Shown piece by piece: positions 12,701 to 24,700 of a stretch of 64,000 nt of DNA (the stretch's first letter is position 1; the number at the start of each line of letters is the position of its first letter). The notes under the pieces were generated by a model. That model ran no database searches. It saw only the letters and a program-made list of their open reading frames with translations, and was not told the origin of the DNA. The position numbers were made by a program, and so were the translations under genes. The stretch comes from Heloderma charlesbogerti (Eukaryota > Chordata > Lepidosauria > Squamata > Helodermatidae): NCBI GenBank assembly GCA_026122225.1, contig JANEZZ010002770.1:1-64000 (forward strand), given 5' to 3'.

Positions 12701-15700
12701 CCTCTCATTCAAATCTTCACCAAAGTTGGCTGTAGAATCCCTGTCCAAATGTCTGGAGACGGTGAGTAGCTGGATAGGGAGGAATAAGCTGAAGCTGAAC
12801 CCTGACAAGACCGAGGTACTTTTGGTGGGAGACGAGGAGGTTGGGGGATGTTGACCTGGTGTTGAATGGGGTACAGCTAGCCTTGAAAGACCAGGTCCGC
12901 AGCTTGGGGATCATCTTAGACTCCCAGCTGTCCATGGAGGCTCAAGTGTCAGCTGTGAGCTGGACAGCACTGTACCAGCTCCATCTGATACGGCGGATGC
13001 GCCCCTACCTTCCTGATCATCTGCTCCCATCGGTAGTACATGCCCTGGTCTCCTCTCGTTTAGACTGCTGTAATGCGCTGTACATGGGGTTACCCTTGAA
13101 GACGGTTCGGAAGCTGCAGCTGGTACAGAACGCGGTGGCTCGCCTGATTAAAGGCAGCCGCCAGCAAGATCACATCACTCCAGTGCTGAAGGAGCTACAC
13201 TGGTTACCAGTTCTTTTCCAGGCCAAATTCAAGATGTTGGTTTTGACCTTTAAAACACTATATGGTTCCGGCCCATCCTATCTCAAGGAGCACCTCCAGC
13301 AACACCAGATAGGCTGCTGAACAAGATCAGCCTTGGATGGCCTTCTCTCTGTCCCATCAGCCAGGACAGCTAGACTTGTGAGGATGAGGGGGAGGGCCTT
13401 CTCTGTGGTGGCCCCCACTCTGTGGAACTCCCTCCCTAGGGAACTCCACCATGTCCCCTCTTTAATGAGCTTCCTCCACGCACTAAAAATGTGGTTGTTC
13501 AGGCAGGCATTTGGGGTTGGTTAGGGTAATTTTAGAAATGTGATGTTTTTAATGTTGAATTTTATTGTTTTGAACTGTTTTTATTGTTGTACATTGCCCA
13601 AATCTCTTGTATTCAGCGATACTCGCTCCCGGGTAAGTGTACATAGGATTTCAGTTTAATATACTCATTTTAGGTTGCAGTCCTATACTCACTTGGGAGT
13701 AAGACCCATTGAGTTCAATGGGATTTACATCTTAGTAGACATCCACAGGACTGTCCTGTTAGTGACGGTAATTTAGAAGGAGCTCTGGATTGGGGAATAT
13801 CTCAGAAACTGAATTTCCTGCATGCTAGGGAAGATGTTCTGATTTTCAATGTCAGCAAACAACCTGTTTTTAGAACATGAGAGGTGTGATTTGTGGAACA
13901 ACCCAAACCCTCAGTTGAAGCTGATTATTTTGCAGAAAGATCAGCACAGACCTAATGACAACCTATGGCTAAGGGTAGCAGGGGGAATTTGTGTGCAAAG
14001 GGGGAGTTGATGAACAAGGCACAATCTCATGGACCATTCTGAATTCCTTAACCATAGTTAAAGGATGTTACGTGTGCATTTGCCCAGAGTGTGGGAACAC
14101 AATCATAATGTACACAGTCACAAATTCATGGAGGATAAGGCTATCAATGGCTACTAGTCCCGATGGCTATATGCTGCCTCCAGTACCAGAGGCGATACAC
14201 CTATGTACACCAGTTGCTGGGGAACATGACTGGGAGGGTGCTGTTGTACTCATGTCCTACTTGTGAGTTTCCCACAGGCAGCTGGTTGACCACTGTGTGA
14301 ATAGAACTTTGGACCTTTGATCTGATCCAGCATGGCTGTTATGTTCTTAAGCTGACTAAGGTCAGAATAGTTTTTTGGTTCCTGGTCCACACAAGAAAAC
14401 AAAGATATATTCAAAGTTTGTTATGCGTTCTTAAGAGAGAAATGGAATGTTTATTTATTTATCTGCCATTAGGCAGTTTTGATTCTTTTCCAGACCAGAG
14501 GTGGGTGGAAAAAGTTAAAGGGTTTTTGTAGAATGTATTTTAAAAATACAATTAAATTGAAATATTTTAAAAAACAAAACAAAATATAATGAAAATAAGC
14601 AAAACAAAACAGATAAAACACCAGATTACTAAATATTAGGCAAACATAGCAGGGAAACAATTCCAATTATCACAAAAAGCTTGTGTAAACAAAACAGATT
14701 AACCCTGTGCCTAAAAGATAACAGAGTCAATACCATACAGGTGTCTCTGGGGAGGGTATTCTTACATGGGGGCACCACCATAGAAAAGGCCATTTCTGGT
14801 AGCCTGCTGTCTAATTTTTGGAGGTAGGAGCACCCAGAGCAACCTTAGCAAACAGAGAGGTGGAAGGAGATCCTTTGAGTCTTGAGGACATGAATCCCAT
14901 GGCAGTCCGCTTGCTGCTGAAGGGGCTCTGGGGCAAGATAAATGGGACCTGCAGAATGTATACCTTGGTGCGTGTCCTTCAAAACTAATTCCCTTCCCCG
15001 CTTCCAGAATCCTTTCACTGGCAAAGGGCCAGAGAAAAAGTCCTTTGGAGAAGAAATTTTGCCTTTGAATTCCTCAGAGCTAAGTTTCTTCCCCCACCCT
15101 AGGATCCAGGCTTAAAGTGGCCACTTGATCCCTCTCAGAGGCTGGGTTCAGAAGATCAGAGGGGAAAAGAAGCCACAGTGGCTCCTTTTCCCTGCCCCAC
15201 AGCTTGATGTAGGGGTTATGGGGTGGTTTGGAAGCCAACCCTTCCACACACCTCGCTGGGTTCGGATGACACGGTAACCTGCACCACAGCAAGGATAATT
15301 CAGGAAATGGCGGGTGCGCGAGCAGCACACGCGGGGCAGGGAAAAGAAGGCACGGTGGCTTCTTTTCCTCTGCTGATCATCCAGACCCAGCCAGACTGTT
15401 GACCTTTGGCTACTGGGTGGCATAGAAATGTAATTAATAAATAATTAAACTTTCCACCCTTTAGGCCAAAGAAATGTCTGCGCATAGATACCCCACTTTG
15501 AAAATATAGGTAACGATATGTATGTTAGCGAAGAAGGTATTGGAAAGGTGTCATCTCTTTGTTCATTGGAGCAAGTTGGTAAAATTTGCAATCCACAAGC
15601 GCTCTAGCAGTCAGAACACAGCATCGTGTTGAAGGCTGTTTCATATTTAAGCACATATAACCAGACAAATTTGCATAACTAAGCAGCCTGAGAGACTAGT

Positions 15701-18700
15701 GTACTTTTACAGTATTTTTTTAAAATTTAGGGTCCATAGATTATGTTCCATAACTGAAAAAGTAGTTAATTCAACCTTGAGAAGATAGTAGTTACAAAAA
15801 CTCAGGTGATTATAGAAAAGAAGAGCACATGAGAAGGAAAGGAGTTTTAAGTACTTCTTCCCTATCCATTCCTCCTGCCACACCTGTTTCCAAGGAATAG
15901 TGTTAGAATACCAAATATATGCAGCAAGGAAGTACCATGCTATTAAAACAATACTATGGGTTGTATCCAGTGGGTTGTATCCAATGTTAGTCTAACTTAA
16001 GTCCCATTCATTTCAATGGGCCTACTCTAACTAGGACTAACACTGGATACGACCCTATAAGTATATTTTCATTTTCCTGACTATTTTATTGTTCACTGGC
16101 TTCTCATGTCAACTTTTCCTTTATAACAAGATATGTATTAAAATTTTGTTTGAAACAGATAAAAAATAATGGACCTCTGATCAACATGGTTTACAAAGTG
16201 CTAAAGAGCTCAGCACAAGGGTTACTGTCCAGTATAAATGTAAGATTGCCTGTAACGGAAATGTAACCATTCCATTGCTTTCTCAAATGGCAGTCAATGT
16301 TTATATAGCTAAGCATCCACAGGTATCTCATGATACATATATAATACCACAGCTTCCTGCAAGATGTGTGTTTTTGGGGCTTTGTGCAGTATTATTGGCT
16401 GGCCTGGTAGTGCTTGGTTTCATTTTCTCATGTGTTGGAAACTAGTGGTGGTGATTCCATTTTTATATTTATAAAAATACAAAAGCATGCTAACTATGTT
16501 TTAATTTTGCTGCTTTGACAATGAATTAATTTTAAATATATTATTATATAACTGCATATTTTTCTCTTCGGTTCAGTGTTTATCTTCTAGATTGCAGAAA
16601 GGTTCCCTTGCTTGCATATTTGTTGTTATACCAATTATTTATATTTTGTTATGCCAGTATATAGTATGTCTCAGTGTCTTCCTCATCTTAGAAAGTTTTA
16701 AATTCACAAAATATTCTGAGTAAGCATTTAAAAAATAAAGAGTGCTTTACTGCAGTGAAAAAAACCTAAATATAGATATTGCCAAAAGGCAATATGCCCT
16801 CCTGTGTTTGATGATCTGGCTTCCATTTTATCAGTTTACAATGATGGGAACTTGAAGATGGAGCTTGGACAAATAGTCATGAATGGTAAATAGAACTAAT
16901 AATAGTACTAATCCTAATCCTAGCATTTATATAGTGCTTTCTGAAAGTTCAAAGCGCTTCGCATACATTGACCCAGTTCGCACGTATCGGCAGCAAATCA
17001 TGGGTTAAGTAACTATGGACACTATGAGTTAACTATTGGTTGTTTAACCCTTGATTAACCCATAGCAGCTGGGTTTGCGCATCATGGAATAACCTCCCAT
17101 CAGGCTGATTGGACACTGCATATTCAAAATGGCAGCAGCACACACCACAGCAAATCCTGAGTTAATTAACCCACGATTTGCTGCCATTATGTGTGAACTG
17201 GGCCATTATCTCAATAACCTTTGCAACAATCCTATTAGGCAGGTCAGACAGAATATCTACTTTGCAGATATATAGTTGCAGCTGAGAGATAGTAGTTGCC
17301 TGAGGCTGCCTCCTGAATTCATGGATAAAGTGAGTTTTGAACTGGTGATTTCCTGGTTCACTGCCCATGCTCTTAGCCACTTCATTATACTAGCTCTTGC
17401 CTGATACCTCAAAAGCTGAATAACAATTTAAAATACTCTTGCGTAGACTATGGTGGCTTATCGCCTTAGGTGATCTTATGTGGTCCCAAGAGGTCTTATC
17501 AAATTTTAATTGAGACATGATAAAAATGTTTGTCCATGGTTTTGATTTGGGGGAAAGAAAAATGTATTCAAGTTCGCACAGTCTGACTTGGATTCCTGTA
17601 TTGAGCAGGGGGTTGGACTCGATGGCCTTGTAGGCCCCTTCCAACCCTACTATTCTATGATTCTATGATAAGTTGTAAGTACTGGAAATAGTCTTCAGTT
17701 TAATGTGGCATACTGTATGTAATATGCACAAAAGGTTTAAGTGTACATATGTGCATAGGTTGCTATGCATACGTGCAGGAGTCCCCAACCCTTTTGGGCT
17801 GGTAGGCACATTTGAAATATTAAGAGAGTGTTGTAGACACTTTCACAAAAAGGCTGCCATGGTGGCATGGCTCAACACAAAACTCCCATTTCCCAGAAGC
17901 CAAATAGTTGAGACTAACAGAAAAGTAAGCTGCCCAATAATCTAAGCACAAGGCAGAAGTGGGGGCTGAGCTCCAAGCACAAAACCACTCTTTTGAACCC
18001 ACAGTTCTGCTCCAGCACCTATTTCACAGATGGCAAACTGCTGAGGCTGAGACAAGTAACTTGATCAAGAAACAAATGCCAAATCACATATTTGCCCTGA
18101 CAGAGCAGAACAAAATACCCATTTCCCAGAAGACAAACTGCTGATGTTCAAAGAAACACATACACACACTCATAGGCAAGTCACCCACCAGCACCATATA
18201 GCCACCCCCACCGGCAAAACACACCAGGCAAGTGCACACATGTACATCCCAGGCAAACGCCCCACACACACAACAAACCAGCTAACACCCCCCTTCTTCT
18301 AAGACAAGCAAAAGTGCTCCCTCATTTCCTTTCATCCTCTCTTGCCTCCAGAATGCTCCCTACCACCCCATCTTACTTTTTTCTTTTTTTCTGGGTGGCT
18401 GGGCATGCTTCAGATTGAAGCACTGCACTATAGCTGCTCACCATCTTGGAAAAAAAGATGGCACACTTCTCACCATTGGCTATGTTGGCTGGGACTGATT
18501 GGAGTTCTAGCCCAACAACATCTGGAGGGGCACACATTCCCCACCACTGCATTAGAGGAACCGGCATTATGATAGGCCAGACTTGTTAACCAATTTAAAA
18601 TAATATTTAATACAGTAATCACTTTACAAAGTATTAGTCTTACCTGAAAATTGGCTGATAGATAAAATCACTTCCGTAAAGTGCCAAGAAGATTGTAGTG

Positions 18701-21700
18701 GAAATTACAGCTTTGTATAGTAGTTCCCAGACTTCTGTTTTGTTTGTTCAGACCTTTTTGTGTAGTACTGCCATGTTTATCTTAGATACCTTTCCCCTGT
18801 GTGTTCTTTGCAATGGGTGTATGCAGTGGGTGTTTCATAAGCCCTTTTCTGATCGTGTTCACTTGTTCAACACTAGGTCTGCTCCACTGTTTGACAGGCT
18901 CTGCTCCAACTTACGTGTAATTATAATAATATATAGAAAGAGCATTGTGCATACAACTCTGTGCAGGGAGGGCTCTCTCCACATGTTCAGGAACCCTAAA
19001 AAAGCACTACATGCACAAAAATAGGTTTTTAAAAAGCTATAATCTGCTTCAATGAAAGGTTGTCTCCCAGCTACGCAGGGTAGAGGACCAGGCAGCTCTC
19101 CTGTCAGTTCTGTGATCAAGAAAATTGTTGAGGTCACCTATGATGGAAGGATTTTCACTCTGTTTTGTACTCATCTGGCACTGTTATCTAGGGTTGTCTA
19201 ATCTATGAGGGCAGTTGTGTATTTCTCTCTTGTCTCTACTATTATGAGGCTAGTGCGTATCTTTTAAGAGGCATCCTCACTCCACTCAAATCTGCACTAA
19301 AAACATGAGGTCTCCATCTGAGGCTGTGGCACTACCACTGAAGCTTCTTCATGTGATGCAGAGGGGTACAGTGGGTATAGAGTGGTACAATGCTCCTTCT
19401 ATCCTCTATAGTGCAGGAAGTTAGCACCACATAGGGCTAAAATATTTCATTCTGGCTACCAGCTGCATATTGCAAGTGAAAGTTGTATGTATATAGAATC
19501 ATAGAATAGTAGGGTTGGAAGGGGCCTACAAGGCCATCGAGTCCAACCCCCTGCTAAGTGCAGGAATCCAAGTCAGAGCATCCCTGACAAATGGCTGTCC
19601 AGCCTTGTCTTGAAGGCCTCCAGTGTGGGAGAGCCCACCACCTCCCCAGGTAATTGGTTCCATTGTCGTATTGCTTTTACAGTCAGGAAATTTTTCCTGA
19701 TGTTCAGCCGGAATCTGGCTTCCTGTAACTTGAGCCCATTATTCCGTGTCCTGCAGTCTGGGATGATCAAGAAGAGATCCTGGCCTTCTTCTCTGTGACA
19801 ACCTTTCAAGTACTTGAAGAGTGCTATCATATCTCCCCTCAGTCTTCTCTTCTCAAGGCTAAACATGCCCAGTTCTTTCAGTCTCTCTTCATAGGGCTTT
19901 GTTTCCAGTCCCCTGATCATCTTTGTTGCCCTCCTCTGAACCCTCCCCAGTTTGTCTGCATCCTTCTTAAAGTGTGGTGTCCAGAACTGGACACAGTACT
20001 CCAGATGAGGCCTAACCAGTGCTGAGTAGAGGGGAACTAGTACTTCCCAGGATTTGGCAACTATGCTTCTATTAATGCAGCCCAAAATAGCATTAGCCTT
20101 TTTTGCAGCCATATCACGTTGTTGGCTCATATTCAGCTTGTGATCGACAACAATTCCAAGATCCTTCTCGCTTGTAGTGTTGTTGAGCCACGTATCCCCC
20201 ATCTTGTAACTGTGCATTTGGTTTCTTTTTCCTAGGTGCAGAACTTGGCATATATCCCTATTAAATGTCATTCTGTTGTTTTCTGCCCAGCGCTCCAGTC
20301 TATCCAGATCACTTTGAATTTTGTTTCTATCTTCCAAAGTATTAGCTATCCCGCCCAATTTTGTGTCATCTGCAAATTTTATCAGCATTCCCTGCACCTC
20401 CTCCTCCAAGTCATTAATAAAAATGTTGAAGAGCACTGGGCCGAGGACTGAGCCCTGCGGTACCCCACTCGTTACCTCTCCCCAGTTTGAGAAGGTCCCA
20501 TTGATAAGCACTCTTTGAGTCCGATTCTGTAGCCAACTGTGGATCCACCGGATCGTTGTTTCATCTAGCCCACTTTGAGCTAGTTTGCTCATCAGGATAT
20601 CATGGGGCACTTTGTCGAAAACTTTGCTGAAGTCGAGGTATATGATGTCTACAGCATTCCCACGGTCTACAAGGGAGGATACTTGATCAAAAAAAAATAT
20701 GGAACTTTGCTTTTTGGATTCATTTAAATCCAATTTTTAAAAGGACCACTGCACGTGTAGAACATCACTGACACACGTTTGGATCAGGGCCAATATATCA
20801 ACTGCAGTATAGTCACTGACCACCAGCTGTGGTCTTTACAAATGTGAAGGCATTTGTAGAACTATGCATTTTTTAAAAAATAAGCCCAAGAAACCTAAGC
20901 ATTTGAAATTGAACTAGTGGTTCTTAATTTTAATTTCTTAATTTTAGGCATAAATATTCAAAGGGTTGAATCGGATTAGTATTATGCCATTTGCTGGAAG
21001 GATGTAATCCAACCTGCTCTGCTCTATTTTGTGTTAATATAAAAAGGGTTTGTTTAGGGCTCCCATATAAGATTTATCAAATGCATGGAGACTGGGCAGC
21101 TGCACCAGTTGTTTAGAGTTCACATTGTTGAAATAGAACTCTAGAGGTAATAACAACTCTAGTTATGTTTTAAAAGATCTCAGTTTTTATGTCATATATT
21201 TGAAATGATAGGGTTAGATCACCCTAAAAATGTAGAGGAAATTAATAAAGGTTTTTCCATATAGAGTGGTTCTTTTGTTTGTAACTGTTCTCTTATTACT
21301 TCTGAATTTTACTTTTAAATCTTCTCTTTTTTAGGTGACAGGGCGTGATACAATAAAGGAAAGAAATACAAAACCCATCAGGATAGGAGAGAGTGATATT
21401 GATGTAAGTATAAAACATCACTTTACAAAGGATGCAGCTGTCTTTCCGAACCAAGCAAAACCCAGCCATGTTTTATTGATCTAACCTTCTGTATATATGT
21501 TCTTATCTATAGGTGAAGCTTAGTGTTTTCTGTGAACAAGACGGGATTCTGCAAGACCTAGAAGACAAAATAAGAGCTCTTAAGGAAAATAAAGTAAATA
21601 TTATGCAATCCCACACACACCTTATTTTTGTAACAGGCTGTGCAATCAAAATATGAAAATCATTGCAATTGCTTATTTTGAATGGTATGATCATCTGTTG

Positions 21701-24700
21701 TGCTCATAGTGGGGAGAGGGTTGAAAATAGGAAATACAATAATTTGGAAAATATATGTCAGAGGCCACCATTGTTTTGCTTCCAGCCCAGCTGTTTGGGT
21801 ATTGAACCGAAATGATAATGATCAAGACAAGACAACAGTTGTTGATAACTGCTGCCCATAATCAACCCTGCGTAGACAAGCTCTCACCCCTTCATGGATC
21901 ACTGCCTTGTTGTGGCGAAGGGGCTTGCGTAACTCAGTGAAGCCATAAACTATGCCGTGCAGGGCCACCCGAGACGGACAGGTCATGGTGGAGAGTTCTG
22001 ACAAAAAGTGGTCCACTGGAGAAGGAAATGGCAACCCACTCCAGTATTCTTGCCAAGAAAACCCCATGGAACGTATCACAAGGCTAAAAGATATGACGCC
22101 GGAAGATGAGCCCCTCAGGTCGGAAGGTGTCCAATATACTACTGGGGAAGACCAGAGGGAATTGCCAAGTAGCACCAGAAAGAGTGAAGCGGCTGGGCCA
22201 AAGCCAAAAGGACACTCAGCTGTGGATGTGTCTGGTGGTGAAAAGAAAGTCCGATGCTGTAAAGAACAATATTGTTTAGGAACCTGGAATGTAAGATCAA
22301 TGAATCAAGGTAAGCTGGAGGTGGTCAAACATGAGATGGCAAGATTGAACATCGACATCTTGGGAATCAGTGAACTAAAATGGACAAGCATGGGTGAATT
22401 TAATTCAGGTGACCATCGTATCTACTACTGTGGGCAAGAATCCCTTAGAAGAAATGGAGTAGCACTCATAGTCAACAAAAGGGTGGGAAAAGTAGTACTG
22501 GGGTACAATCTCAAAAAGGATAGAATGATCTCAGTACGAATCCAAGGCAAACCATTCAACATTACAGTAATTCAAGTCTATGCCCCAACCACTGAGGCCG
22601 AAGAAGCTGAGGTTGATCGGTTCTATGAAGACCTGCAACACCTTCTAGAACTAACACCAAAAAAAGATGTCCTCTTCATCATAGGGGATTGGAATGTTAA
22701 AGTAGGAAGTCAAGAAATCACTGGGATAACAGGCAAGCATGGCCTTGGTGTACAAAATGAAGCAGGACAAAGGCTAATAGAGTTTTGCCAAGAGAACACG
22801 CTGATCATAGCAAACACTCTTTTCCAACCACACAAGAGGTGATTCTACACATGGACATCACCAGATGGTCAATATCGAAATCAGATTGATTATGTCCTTT
22901 GCAGCCAAAGATGGAGAAGCTCTATACAGTCAGTAAAAACAAGACCTGGAGCTGACTGTGGCTCAGATCATGAGCTGCTTGTTTGAAAAATTTCGGCTTA
23001 AATTGAACAACGTAGGGAAAATCAGTAAACCATTCAGGTATGACCTAAATCATATCCCTTATGAATATACAGTGGAGGTGACAAATAGATTTCAGGGATT
23101 AGACCTGATAGACAGAGTGCTTGAGGAACTATGGATGGAGGTCTGTAACATTGTTCAGGAGGCAGCAACTCAATCCATCCCAAAGAAAAAGAAATGCAAG
23201 AAAGCAAAGTGGCTGTCTGATGAGGCTTTACAAGTAGGGATGTCAGAGAATTCTGCCACGGATCACGGTGAGGCTGAATGTCAGTGCATTCGGCCCCCTG
23301 ACCTCGGTGGCGGAACGGTCTGCCGCCACCCCGCACATCCTCCCCGGGACGAGACTCACCTGGGGCGGATCTTCCGGGCGGCAGCAGCTCCGCCGGGGGC
23401 TTCGGCGGTGGCGGCGGCCGGTCTTCCGACCGGCCGCCGCCACCACCATTTCCAAGCTTGTGTGAAAAAAAAAAGACGTGATAGGCTACGTAAAGATTTA
23501 CGTAGCCTATCATGGTTAGGTTTAAAAAAGAAAAGAAAAAAAAGACATGATAGGCTACGTAAATCTTTACGTAGCCAATCATGGTTGGGTGGGTTTAAAA
23601 AAACAAACACCGCATAAGCAAATGGCGGCGGCTACGGCCACCGCCATTTGCATTCCTTCTTTTTACTGCCTTAATCTACGTAAATATTTATGTAGACTAT
23701 GACGACGAAAATAAAGGGGAACGCAAATAGCGTAGCGGGCGCTATTTGCGTCCCCTGTTGATTCGCCGTTTTAGCCTACATAAAGATTTACGTAGGCTAA
23801 AATGGTGAATGAAAAAGGGACTCAAATAGCGCCTGCTATGCTATTTGCGTTCCCCTTATTTTCGCCGTCATAGTCTATGTAAATATTTACTAAGACGGCC
23901 AAAAAGAAGGAATGCAAATGGCGGCCGCCATAGCCGCCGCCATTTGCGTACGCGTTTTTTCTTTTTTTACCCAGAGCCCTCCGCGGCCAGAAATCCGGCT
24001 GCGGACGGCTCTGGCCTGGCCAGGCCGGGCCTGGCCGGCTGCTCCACGGAGCTGCCACGGAGCACAGCCGGCCGTTTGAGGATTCCGGGGGGAGGAACGG
24101 AGTGCCTACCCCCCCACCATCAACATAATCCGCGAAAGGTAAGTCACTTTCATACATCCCTATTTACAAGTAGCTGAGGAAAGGAGGGAAGTGAAAAGCA
24201 AGGGAGAAAGGGGAAGATCTATCCAACTGAATGCAGAGTTCCAGAGAATAGCAAGGAGAGACAAGAAGGCCTTCTTAAATGAACAATGCAAAGAAATCGA
24301 GGAAAACAATAGAATGGGAAAGACTAGCGATCTTTTCAAGAAAATCAGAGATCTCAAGGGAACATTTTGTGCAAAGACGGGCATGATAAAGGACAAAGAA
24401 GGCAGGGACCTAACAGAAGCAGATGAGATTAAGAAGAGGTGGCAAGAATACACAGAAGAACTATACAGGAAAGATCTGAATGTCCCTGATAGCCATGAGA
24501 GTGCGCTCACTGAACTTGAGCCGGACATCCTCGAGACTGAAGTCAAGTGGGCCTTAGGAAGCATTACTAACAACAAAGCTAGCGGAGATGACAGTATTCC
24601 AGCTGAGCTATTTAAAATCCTAAAAGATGATGCTATTAAAGTGCTGCACTCAATATGCCAACACATTTGGAACACTCAACAGTGGCCACAAGATTGGAAA

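Larger units (their letters stand above)
10948..21334. other. 10.4-kb intron, repeat-rich
   Basis: Holds a possible MITE (about 11160-11420), L2 and palindromic-repeat nest (11909-13760), MITE (15140-15392), MIR-like SINE with MITE (16909-17396), CR1 tail (17583-17669), a GTCCCCAACC-type repeat (about 17770-18540) and a CR1 half (19494-20733). Between them, unique-looking AT-rich sequence. Confidence 0.6.

Noticed and set aside
18342..18572. Short open frames on both strands around 18340-18570
   Set aside because: They overlap a MITE half (gcccaacaacatctgga) and have no protein resemblance.
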